From an uncultured Trueperaceae bacterium (GTDB taxonomy: Bacteria; Deinococcota; Deinococci; Deinococcales; Trueperaceae): 5,659 nt of DNA. This document shows positions 1-5,278 of the stretch, piece by piece. The notes beneath the pieces were generated by a model that was given only the letters and a program-made list of their open reading frames with translations, ran no database searches and had not been told where the DNA came from. The first letter of the stretch is position 1, and every line of letters begins with the position of its first letter. The stretch spans positions 1 to 5,659 of the forward strand of contig CALCHY010000238.1 of NCBI GenBank assembly GCA_937907415.1. Reading direction: 5' to 3'. A program made the position numbers and the translations under genes.

Positions 1-14
1 ACAATCGATCATTC

Positions 15-314
15 ATGGTGTTGCCGGAGCATGCAGGTCGGCTTGAGGTCTACTTAGATCGACTGTATCGTTTTGGCCCACCGATTGCAGTGGTTATTGG
101 TCTTGGAGTGCTGGTGTATGCTCTTTCGGGCTTCTTCGGCTCAACGTGGCTGGACTCGATTTCGTTGTTCGCCATCGGTAGCGTCTTATGTGTGTTCCCA
201 TACTGCACAACATTGGTGAGCCTCCATGCTTTTGGGGCTCGTAATATCATGGCGGTGTCCCGGATTGCTGGCCTAGCATTGGTTGGATATAGTGTGTTTC
301 TAATCTCGACCTAA
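15..314 (+). CDS. Small three-helix membrane protein, possibly the C-terminal part of a larger one
   Basis: I do not recognise this gene. The 99-residue product has a short polar start (residues 1-22, several Arg, Asp and Glu), then three hydrophobic segments at about residues 24-43, 47-69 and 78-98, with hardly any loops and a stop right after the last helix. It is therefore most likely an integral membrane protein. ATG at 15 is the only in-window start candidate, but the 14 bases before it hold no Shine-Dalgarno motif and the frame stays open to the left edge. The gene may begin outside the window and be longer. Its third codon positions are richer in A/T than those of the exporter gene further right, like the DCC gene downstream on the same strand. 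No catalytic motif is visible, so no function is proposed. The reading frame is probably real; the start is uncertain. Confidence 0.55.
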   Translation: MVLPEHAGRLEVYLDRLYRFGPPIAVVIGLGVLVYALSGFFGSTWLDSISLFAIGSVLCVFPYCTTLVSLHAFGARNIMAVSRIAGLALVGYSVFLIST

Positions 315-627
315 TATGTGGCACGAGTCAGGTGTGAGTGCGCGCCGGATTTCATCCTCAGCGATGTGTCCCAATCAAGGGCCGCCGTTTGATGATTCCT
401 TGAAAGGAGGGGGTTTGGCTGAGTGGATGTAGAAGCAGAAGTAGGGCGGCGAATCGCTGAGAGCAAAGGTGGTGACTGTCGTAACCTTACAGGCCTTGTA
501 TTATGGATGCGCGGTCTCGGGGCAATTGAACATGCGCCAATCAGTCTGGTGTCCAGAGGTGATTCGGCCTTACATTTCGTCGCCCCCAGTACGCTGAATG
601 GTGGACCACCAGGAAGGGCACACATAC
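315..627. other. Gap with no convincing gene
   Basis: This stretch separates the membrane protein from the DCC gene. Its main feature is a purine-rich AGGAGGGGG at 405-413, which resembles a ribosome binding site and precedes the doubtful small ORF listed separately. I see no strong hairpin, repeat or recognisable protein fragment in any frame. The promoter of the DCC gene presumably lies in its right half, but no convincing -35/-10 pair stands out. Confidence 0.4.
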
Positions 628-686
628 ATGAAAGCACACTCTCAATCCGCGACTCAGCGCATCAGGGAACCTACTATCCTGTTTGA
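423..686 (+). CDS. Doubtful small ORF upstream of and overlapping the DCC gene
   Basis: A GTG-started frame of 87 codons follows directly after an in-frame TGA, with AGGAGG at 405-410. That gives a 12-base spacing, longer than usual. The product is mixed in character, has one weakly hydrophobic patch (about residues 22-34) and matches no family I know. It overlaps the well-supported DCC gene by 59 bases, and its C-terminal part is simply another frame of that gene. Translation of this frame could be coupled to the DCC gene, or it could be a chance open frame. I favour chance, and list it because a ribosome-binding-like sequence precedes it. Confidence 0.17.
   Translation: MDVEAEVGRRIAESKGGDCRNLTGLVLWMRGLGAIEHAPISLVSRGDSALHFVAPSTLNGGPPGRAHIHESTLSIRDSAHQGTYYPV
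611..618 (+). promoter_or_regulatory. Ribosome binding site of the DCC gene
   Basis: AGGAAGGG lies nine bases before ATG 628. It decides the start, favouring 628 over the in-frame ATG at 598. Confidence 0.6.
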
Positions 687-1083
687 TGGCGATTGTTCCC
701 TTTGCTCTAGACAGGCGAGAAATCTTGAAGCCTTCTCTAGGCACAGCGTGCAGGCTCGGCCGCTTCAAGAGGTGGAAATCGATATCGCGGGCCTTAGCCC
801 AGGTGAGCTTAGGCGAGAGATAAAGCTGATACTTCCCAATGGAAGAGTTTACGGGGGAGCCGAGGCTCTTGTTCAACTAGTTAGGCGGGGCAATCGCGTT
901 CTGGGGTTCATCGTGTCGGCTTACTATTTTCCCCCATTTCGGTATGTCGCTGATCGTGCTTATGGCATTGTGGCTCGTCATCGCTATAGACTATTTGGCC
1001 GTAAAGAACCCAACTGTGACTCGGGTTCGTGTGAAGTGCGCTATGGGTCGGAACCACGCGCTCGAGGGAGGAGTAGGCGCTGA
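628..1083 (+). CDS. DCC-family (DUF393) thiol-disulfide oxidoreductase-like protein
   Basis: The 151-residue product carries the family hallmark near its N-terminus: ILFDGDCSLCSRQ, with Asp20, Cys23 and Cys26 forming the DxxCxxC motif that gives the DCC family its name. It also ends typically, with a basic aromatic stretch (HRYRLFGR, about 119-126) before a second cysteine pair at 130 and 135. The length fits the family, whose members are usually about 110-160 residues. DCC proteins resemble thioredoxin-fold redox proteins, but their substrates are mostly unknown, so a redox role is inferred from family and CxxC only. No signal peptide is visible, so the protein is probably cytosolic. I chose ATG at 628 because AGGAAGGG lies at 611-618 with a 9-base gap; an in-frame ATG at 598 would add ten residues but lacks such a site. 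No partner gene is adjacent, and an inverted repeat overlaps its stop codon. Confidence 0.9.
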   Translation: MKAHSQSATQRIREPTILFDGDCSLCSRQARNLEAFSRHSVQARPLQEVEIDIAGLSPGELRREIKLILPNGRVYGGAEALVQLVRRGNRVLGFIVSAYYFPPFRYVADRAYGIVARHRYRLFGRKEPNCDSGSCEVRYGSEPRARGRSRR

Positions 1084-1103
1084 ACTGGGGTCATAGCGCG
1101 TGG
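1038..1103 (+). repeat. Competing inverted repeats across the DCC gene stop codon
   Basis: The right arm CATAGCGCGTGG (1092-1103) can pair with two left arms inside the end of the gene: GCGCTATG at 1038-1045 (8 bp, perfect) or CCACGCGCT at 1054-1062 (9 bp, perfect). The two pairings share bases 1095-1099 and cannot form together. The loops are long (46 and 32 bases), and no T-run follows, so this is not a classic intrinsic terminator. It may protect the mRNA 3' end, or be coincidental in GC-rich sequence. Confidence 0.35.
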
Positions 1104-1297
1104 CCCTAAGCGTCGAAAATGGGCTTGTGAGGGAAACCATCTCCTCGTTCCGAAAGTTTAAGCCGGTGCAAATCTGAAGCTGAAGCCCTGCAGCCTAATG
1201 GAGAGCATCGCAAGTTCAACATGCCCCCGCCATCCAAAAGAGCACCCGCAACTCCGGGATCATCGGCGACACGAATAGGCCCTTGGTAACATTGTGA
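1104..1297. other. Stretch without a recognisable gene before the beta-lactamase remnant
   Basis: No frame on either strand gives a protein I recognise. The plus frame leading into the remnant is open from about 1211 to a TGA at 1295-1297 but does not resemble a beta-lactamase N-terminus. The minus strand has a short open frame that could equally be decayed coding sequence. The region is best read as degenerate intergenic DNA. Confidence 0.35.
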
Positions 1298-1561
1298 ATG
1301 CCTCTACAACTTCCCGTTAACGCTCAAGTGCACCTGGATGCCCTCCTAACGCGCGCCGAGGAGACACACACCGATAGCCTGGCCATCTCCTGGCGAGGGG
1401 CCACCTAGACTTGGACCTTCGGGAAGGACGCCGAACCGATACAGACGATGTCGGTAACCAAGAGCATCGTTGGCTTGGTGATGGGTCGCCTCGTGACCCT
1501 AGGCAAACTGACATCTTGCACCTGGCTCGTGCGCGTGAGTCAAGCCCTCTTAAGTCTGTAA
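1298..1561 (+). pseudogene. Beta-lactamase-family serine hydrolase remnant (broken)
   Basis: A single plus frame from ATG 1298 to TAA 1559-1561 reads like the N-terminal part of a class C beta-lactamase/penicillin-binding-type hydrolase, apart from an in-frame TAG at 1406-1408. Before the stop come LDALLTRAEETHTDSLAIS and WRGAT; after it come WTFGKDAEPIQT and SVTKSIVGLVMGRLVTLGKL. The last segment contains the SxxK active-site motif, with Ser at 1451-1453 and Lys at 1460-1462, in the usual setting before a helix and a GKL turn. Past about 1516 the similarity ends, and the later YxN and KTG-type motifs are absent, as is most of the usual 350-400 residue length. The gene is therefore truncated as well as interrupted. 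In the family the serine attacks beta-lactams or ester/peptide bonds; this copy cannot make a working enzyme. Its start is uncertain because no ribosome binding site is evident. Confidence 0.72.
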
Positions 1562-1650
1562 ATCCCTCCAAATGGACAACTACGGTTTGGTGTCGCTAGT
1601 CGATTGCTGCTACCCTGCTTCCATCAATTAGGTGAGATAGGGGGGTACTG

Positions 1651-1854
1651 ATGCGTCGTGCGCAGTCGTTCATCGCCGTGTTGTCGGTGGCGCTGGGGGT
1701 GGCGGCTTTCTTGTTGGTGGCGGCTTTGCAGGCGTGGCAGGCGCGGCAGATCGCTGCGTTGGCGGCGGAGTTCGCTCCGGACGTGCTGGTAGTGCGGCAG
1801 CCGTCGGTTTACCCACCTGACTTCGAGTTCACGGGGCTGAATGTAGGCGGGTAG
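1651..1854 (+). pseudogene. Truncated N-terminus of a MacB/FtsX-type ABC permease
   Basis: The 67-codon frame begins with a basic MRRAQ, one long hydrophobic helix (about residues 7-28) and then a periplasmic-type start, QARQIAALAAEFAPDVLVVRQ. This is the standard opening of MacB/FtsX-fold permeases, which have one N-terminal helix, a large extracytoplasmic domain and three further helices over roughly 380-400 residues. Here translation stops at TAG 1852-1854, straight after GLNVGG. In-frame reading beyond the stop gives only LEVRVAMR before a TAA, so the rest of the gene is missing. The start looks functional: a G-rich site (AGGGGGG, 1639-1645) precedes ATG 1651 by five bases. The codons are GC-rich at third positions, unlike the gene at 628-1083. 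It could be expressed as a short membrane peptide, but decay or a deletion is more likely. No ATPase partner gene is next to it. Confidence 0.65.
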
Positions 1855-1865
1855 TTGGAAGTGAG

Positions 1866-1892
1866 AGTGGCCATGCGATAAGCATGGCCACT
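1866..1892 (+). terminator. Perfect 11-bp hairpin after the permease remnant
   Basis: AGTGGCCATGC and GCATGGCCACT flank the five-base loop GATAA. On the plus strand the hairpin starts 11 bases after the stop of the permease remnant and is followed by GTTAATT, a weak T-rich tail. It fits an intrinsic terminator with a poor tail. Since it lies between converging genes it might act on both strands, although the minus side has no T-run. Confidence 0.5.
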
Positions 1893-2084
1893 GTTAATTG
1901 GGCAGGAAGTAGAAATGTGGGCAGAACTGGGTAGTTGACCGGTGAGTATCCTAGCCTTGGATCAGAGAACGCGGGTCCAACTCGTGCGAGGCCTCGCCTT
2001 CCCAGCGAGCGCCGGCCGCCAACGCCCGGTGGAGTGCGCGCGGCCTGACTCGAGTTACGCTTCCTAGAACGCACGTTCCCTACC
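1893..2084. other. Intergenic stretch with a possible coding scrap and a 12-bp palindrome
   Basis: This lies between the hairpin and the end of the exporter gene. On the minus strand, a stop-to-stop frame from about 2078 down to TAG 1951-1953 includes ALHRALAAGARWEGEASHE, with strong G/C preference at third positions. It could be a scrap of an old gene, but I recognise no family. A perfect palindrome GCGAGGCCTCGC sits at 1986-1997. No clear intrinsic terminator for the exporter gene is visible right after its stop. Confidence 0.25.
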
Positions 2085-3920
2085 TCAGGCGCCAGAGTTT
2101 TCGGCCTCGGGTGGGCTGTAGGTGCTGGCTTGCATGCTCCAAAGCGCGGCGTAGAGGCCGCCGCTGGCTACGAGGGCGGAGTGGGTGCCCTCCTCCACGA
2201 CTCGCCCGTGCTCGAGTACGTAGATTCTGTCCGCCATGCGGACGGATCCGAGCCGGTGTGTGATCAGCAGGGTGGTGACGCCCCGGGCGAGGGCTGCGAA
2301 GTCCTTGTACAGCTCGTACTCGCTACGTGGGTCAAGCGAGGCGGTGGGTTCGTCGAGTATGAGCAGGGTGGCGGCGTCGTTGCGGGCGAGCGCTCTGGCG
2401 ATTGCCACCTTCTGCCATTCGCCGCCTGACAGCTCGGTGCCGTTGAACTGTTTCCCGAGTTGCGTTCGCAACCCCTCCGGCAAGCGAGACACCAGGTCGA
2501 GCAGGTCGCTTTGCCTCAGGATGCGCTGGGTAGATGGGTCGTGGGGGTTCAGGACCGAGTCGGTGAAGGTGATGTTCTCCTGGACACTGAGGTGGTAGCG
2601 GCCGAAGTCTTGGAACACGGCTCCCACCTGGCTGCGCCATTCGGCAAGGTCTATGGTCCTAAGGTCGCGGCCGTCAATCAGGATCCGGCCTGCTTGGGGG
2701 TCGTAGAAGCGTGCCAGCAGCTTGGCTACCGTGGATTTGCCCGCGCCGTTCTCTCCGACCAGCGCGGTGATCTTGCCGGGTTCAAGGACCATGGAGACGT
2801 CGCTGAGAGCCTCGCGGCCGTCTGGGTAGCGGAAGGTGACGCCTTCCAGGCTGATGCCGGTGGTTAGGGACTTTGGAGGCGCCAGGGCGGGGTTGGTCGT
2901 CTGCATGGCCGGGGTGTGGTCTAGGAACTTGAACAGCAGCCTGAAGTAGCGCTGCGTGTCCTGGAGCATGGTGGTGTCCTGAGCCAGCAGGAGGAGGTTC
3001 TGTTGCGCTAGAAGCAGGGATTGCACGATGAGAACGATGCTGCCTGGTCCGGTACTGCCTAGGGCCACGAGCCTCACTACCCACACGAACGCGAACCCGT
3101 TGCCAAGTGCGCTGACCAAGGTGAGTGCGTTCGACCACACGGCCTGGCGGGTCCTGACCCTACGCATCGCCCTGTGGGTGTCGTCGAACGCCACGCGGTA
3201 GCGCTGGATCAGCCACGGCCCGAAGCGGAAGAGCTTCGACTCCTTGGCGTACTGATCGGTCAGGAGCAGGGAGCTCAGGTACTGCATCAGACGCGCCTGG
3301 GGGCTCTTCCACACCATGGTCTCCCACGAGTCGCGCTGCAGGCGGAACAGCACCACTGCGTGGGGGATCGACGCGGCCAGGATGAGCAGCGGGATCCATG
3401 GCGCGATCGGCGCCAGAATCGCTAGGACCGAAGCCACGAGCACCACTTCGCGCAGGCCGTTTGTGAGGTAGACCAGGAGGTTGACGGGCTGGTAGGCGGC
3501 TTGGTCGCGGAGGATTTGCAGTTCGTCGTAGAACTCGGAGGACTCGAACGCCTCGACGCCGGGAAGGGCGTCGGCCTTGCGCATGAGGCTGAGGTTGACG
3601 TGCGCCGTGAGCTGCTCGTTGAGGTTGCCCTGCAGCGCCGCAGCCCACGGCGACAGGGATGACTCGAGCAGTAACCCACCGACCCACAGCAGCGCCATCC
3701 GCATAAGGTCAGCCGTGTTGAGGGCATCAGCGCCGGTCAGCACCACCATGTCAACCACCGACTTGGTGATCCATATCAGCGCAGCGGGGATCATCCCCTG
3801 GAGCACCAAGCAGACCAAGAGCGCCGTGGCCTCTACAGGAGCGGCCCTGCGAACTAGGGTTATCGAGCGGCCAAGATCTCTGATGTACTCAACCATATTG
3901 GATTCGGCGCGCCATGCCAC
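2085..3920 (-). CDS. ABC exporter, fused membrane and ATPase domains
   Basis: The 611-residue product is a half-transporter that would work as a homodimer in the inner membrane, pumping a substrate out with ATP. About six hydrophobic segments (roughly 31-58, 72-95, 157-193 as a pair, 263-286, 291-312) form the membrane domain. The ATPase follows with every motif intact: Walker A GENGAGKST (389-397), Q-loop Gln437, signature LSGGE (497-501), Walker B LLILDE (519-524), D-loop SLD (528-530) and switch His555. There is no N-terminal C39 peptidase domain, so it would not cleave leader peptides. The phrase FESSEFYDELQILRD (125-139) is typical of exporters found with lantibiotic-like peptide clusters, which hints at a peptide cargo but proves nothing. 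The start is GTG 3920; ATG 3896, which begins MVEYIRDLGR, is as plausible, and neither has a clear Shine-Dalgarno site. It lies 77 bases after the FecR-like gene on the same strand, so the two are probably co-transcribed. Confidence 0.93.
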   Translation of the reverse strand: MAWRAESNMVEYIRDLGRSITLVRRAAPVEATALLVCLVLQGMIPAALIWITKSVVDMVVLTGADALNTADLMRMALLWVGGLLLESSLSPWAAALQGNLNEQLTAHVNLSLMRKADALPGVEAFESSEFYDELQILRDQAAYQPVNLLVYLTNGLREVVLVASVLAILAPIAPWIPLLILAASIPHAVVLFRLQRDSWETMVWKSPQARLMQYLSSLLLTDQYAKESKLFRFGPWLIQRYRVAFDDTHRAMRRVRTRQAVWSNALTLVSALGNGFAFVWVVRLVALGSTGPGSIVLIVQSLLLAQQNLLLLAQDTTMLQDTQRYFRLLFKFLDHTPAMQTTNPALAPPKSLTTGISLEGVTFRYPDGREALSDVSMVLEPGKITALVGENGAGKSTVAKLLARFYDPQAGRILIDGRDLRTIDLAEWRSQVGAVFQDFGRYHLSVQENITFTDSVLNPHDPSTQRILRQSDLLDLVSRLPEGLRTQLGKQFNGTELSGGEWQKVAIARALARNDAATLLILDEPTASLDPRSEYELYKDFAALARGVTTLLITHRLGSVRMADRIYVLEHGRVVEEGTHSALVASGGLYAALWSMQASTYSPPEAENSGA

Positions 3921-3934
3921 TAATCATCGCAAAG

Positions 3935-3987
3935 CGGGTGCGCTCCCCAGGTTGCTTAAGGGCAAACGCACCCGATTTCACGCGGGT
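3935..3987 (-). promoter_or_regulatory. Intercistronic region with two competing RNA hairpins
   Basis: In the minus-strand transcript, CGGGTGCG (3974-3967) can pair perfectly with CGCACCCG (3942-3935), with a second short stem TTGC/GCAA inside the loop. Alternatively, its first five bases CGGGT can pair with ACCCG (3987-3983) just before it. The larger hairpin ends 15 bases before the GTG start of the exporter, close enough to affect ribosome access, and has no T-run after it. It may set the ratio of the two proteins or stabilise the upstream message. The pairings are seen in the sequence; a regulatory role is inferred. Confidence 0.4.
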
Positions 3988-3997
3988 TCCAAGGGAG

Positions 3998-4669
3998 CTA
4001 ACGCCAGCGTTTCGGGTTTAGGTATTCGTCCGTTATGCGGTCATAGTCTGCTTCCGTGATTGGCTCCAATCCGACGACGCTGTAACGTTCGCGCATTGGC
4101 TTGGAGGGGTCGTGCACAAGTGTCGCCTTGTACCCTTCGGGGATGTTGGTGATCAGGAACCACTCGCCGTGCTCGTCGTACTCGAATACGGGCACAGGGG
4201 CTAAGAATGCGTAGTAGATGTCCGTGAAGGGGTCGTGGTTCTCGATGCAGATGGGGCAGGGGCATTGGTAGCAGCTGGTGCGGTACTTGCCGCAGAACTG
4301 CAGGGTGAACGGCTCGAGCTGGGTTAGCCGCTTCTTGAAGCCGCGGCCAAAGTAGGAGAAGACGTGCCGCTTAAGGTTGGGGTCAAACTCGAACGCTGCT
4401 TCAGACTGCTGACCCAGCCGAAGAATCATGCCGTGTTCATCTCGGATCTCGACGCGACCTTCTCTGGTCTCGATGAGATCGCCGAGCCGGAGTTCTAGGC
4501 CTGCCGAGAGGGGAGCTTCACCGCTCGACGTAATGAGGACAGGCGAGTCCTGTTCGGTTTGAGAAGCGAACGTCACCGTGAAACGAGGTAGTTCGCTCGC
4601 TCCTTGATTGACGTGTTCGCCTGCTGGTATGTGGTCACTATGCAGCTGACGGGCGTAATGTTCCGACAT
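3998..4669 (-). CDS. FecR-like protein with a five-cysteine cluster
   Basis: I do not know a named family for this whole 223-residue protein. Residues about 63-93 read GDLIETREGRVEIRDEHGM followed by ILRLGQQSEAAF. This is the opening pattern of FecR domains, beta-rich modules that usually sit in the periplasm behind one membrane helix and pass signals to sigma factors. Here there is no signal peptide and no membrane helix, so the protein should be cytosolic. At residues 126-141, FCGKYRTSCYQCPCPIC gives C-x6-C-x2-C-x-C-x2-C, which suggests metal binding or a redox role. The C-terminal part is rich in aromatic and acidic residues (for example VFEYDEHGEWFLITNIPEGY) and ends in a basic NPKRWR. 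It comes first in an apparent operon with the ABC exporter, so it may sense, handle or deliver the exporter's substrate. ATG 4669 is chosen over the in-frame TTG 4681 because GGAGGGG lies just upstream of it. Confidence 0.82.
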   Translation of the reverse strand: MSEHYARQLHSDHIPAGEHVNQGASELPRFTVTFASQTEQDSPVLITSSGEAPLSAGLELRLGDLIETREGRVEIRDEHGMILRLGQQSEAAFEFDPNLKRHVFSYFGRGFKKRLTQLEPFTLQFCGKYRTSCYQCPCPICIENHDPFTDIYYAFLAPVPVFEYDEHGEWFLITNIPEGYKATLVHDPSKPMRERYSVVGLEPITEADYDRITDEYLNPKRWR

Positions 4670-4672
4670 CGT

Positions 4673-4679
4673 CCCCTCC
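4673..4679 (-). promoter_or_regulatory. Ribosome binding site of the FecR-like gene
   Basis: On the minus strand GGAGGGG precedes ATG 4669 by three bases (five from the GGAGG core). It overlaps the alternative TTG start at 4681, which makes ATG 4669 the likely start. It is the strongest Shine-Dalgarno site in the window. Confidence 0.75.
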
Positions 4680-4709
4680 AAAGAAGCTACTGCTCTGTAC
4701 GGTCGGCGT

Positions 4710-4737
4710 CTGCTAGCATCGCGAAGCTAACTGGCAA
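4710..4737 (-). promoter_or_regulatory. Possible promoter and operator of the FecR-like/exporter operon
   Basis: On the minus strand TTGCCA (4737-4732) matches the -35 consensus at five of six positions. TAGCAG (4715-4710) is a poor -10 preceded by the extended TGC, and 16 bases separate them. Transcription would start near 4702, leaving a leader of about 33 bases. An interrupted palindrome, TAGC-A-TCGCGA-A-GCTA (4714-4729), fills the spacer, where a repressor or MerR-type activator could bind. CTAAC/GTTAG repeats flank it at 4727-4731, 4739-4743 and 4750-4754, the last two 11 bases apart. The -10 is weak, so this is a candidate only. Confidence 0.35.
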
Positions 4738-4754
4738 GGTTAGGTAAATGTTAG

Positions 4755-5054
4755 TGCCTGGGGGGCGAACTGGCCCTTTGCGTGTCACGCATCAGCAAAC
4801 GGAACAGTGCTAACGTGAAACTTTCTGCGTCACTAGGTGGTTGGGTGGCACGTGGCTCGAACGCTAGAGGCCGACTTGGTAACTCGCTGGGCGATCGACC
4901 AAGTGCCATTGTCTTCTCCAGGACGCAGTCTGGCGATACCTGATGTTCGTTGTTGGCTCGCTCGCGCTGCACTACGCGGAATTCGCGGGGGCGCGGACTT
5001 TCCGGCTCGCCTAGACAACAAGACGCCCTTCCGCTGCGCCGCCTTACGGGAACA
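4755..5054. other. About 300 bases without a recognisable gene
   Basis: No frame on either strand gives a family I recognise. The frame of the OmpH-like remnant stays open on the minus strand down to TAG 4833-4835, but its translation is basic, low in hydrophobic residues and lacks the coiled coil expected there. A second minus frame is open from about 5055 to a stop near 4751 and is likewise featureless. I read this as decayed DNA, possibly joined to the remnant by an old deletion or insertion. Confidence 0.35.
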
Positions 5055-5228
5055 CTCGCCGCTGGCGAGGCGCGCCGGCACCTGCTCGTAGATCGGGTGG
5101 AGCGTCAACAGGTACTGCGAGTTGATGTAGGCCGCCCGGAACCCTTCGTTCCCCTAAGCGCCAGCCAGACCGACGAGAGCGACGAGCGCGACATTGATAA
5201 ATGCACGGACCCTCCCAAGTTTGTTCAT
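5055..5228 (-). pseudogene. OmpH/Skp-like secreted protein remnant (broken)
   Basis: From ATG 5228 on the minus strand the frame gives MNKLGR, a hydrophobic signal-peptide core (FINVALVALVGLAGA), then TAG at 5156-5154. Directly after it, in the same frame, comes GNEGFR and AAYINSQYLLTLHPIYEQV, ending near PARLASGE. Known OmpH/Skp-family proteins start with a signal peptide ending in A or AQ and then a beta strand of the form I-A-Y-V-N-S-Q before a long coiled coil. They are periplasmic chaperones for outer-membrane proteins. A CAG (Gln) to TAG change would explain the stop exactly where a Gln is common. After about residue 58 the likeness stops and no coiled coil follows, so the usual length of about 150-180 residues is missing. 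The gene is broken at least twice. The family assignment rests on my recognition of the pattern. Confidence 0.6.
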
Positions 5229-5278
5229 ACTGTCACTATTACCGCTGTGCGCATTCGAACACCTTCAACCCAATGAGT

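Noticed and set aside
311..637. Minus-strand frames opposite the left gap and the DCC gene (also 541-876)
   Set aside because: They have no ribosome site and a featureless composition, and one runs through the certain DCC gene.
1411..1599. 62-codon plus-strand frame over the hydrolase remnant
   Set aside because: The neighbouring frame holds the SxxK motif and clear family sequence, so this one is a shadow.
1849..1937. GGGTAGTTG repeated at about 1849 and 1929 as an attachment site or repeat pair
   Set aside because: Nine bases repeated once within 90 bases is easily chance, and nothing mobile lies between the copies.
2067..2078. Short palindrome GAACGCACGTTC just after the exporter stop as a terminator
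   Set aside because: The stem is only five base pairs with a two-base loop and no T-run, too weak to call.
2460..2867. Plus-strand open frames opposite the exporter ATPase domain
   Set aside because: They are antisense shadows created by high G/C at third positions; they have no ribosome site and no family likeness.
2782..3138. Long minus-strand open frames inside the exporter gene (also 3160-3687 and 3422-3727)
   Set aside because: They are other-frame shadows of a gene whose ATPase and membrane motifs are complete. Their translations are Arg/Pro/His-rich with no domain.
4041..4265. Minus-strand frame within the FecR-like gene
   Set aside because: It overlaps a better supported gene in another frame, and its product is Arg/His-rich without a motif.
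3998..4669. Reading the cysteine-rich protein as a peptide precursor for the exporter
   Set aside because: It is 223 residues long with a FecR-like fold pattern, the cysteines are central rather than C-terminal, and there is no leader cleavage motif.
4681..4681. TTG start for the FecR-like gene
   Set aside because: The ribosome binding site GGAGGGG overlaps this codon and is correctly placed for ATG 4669.
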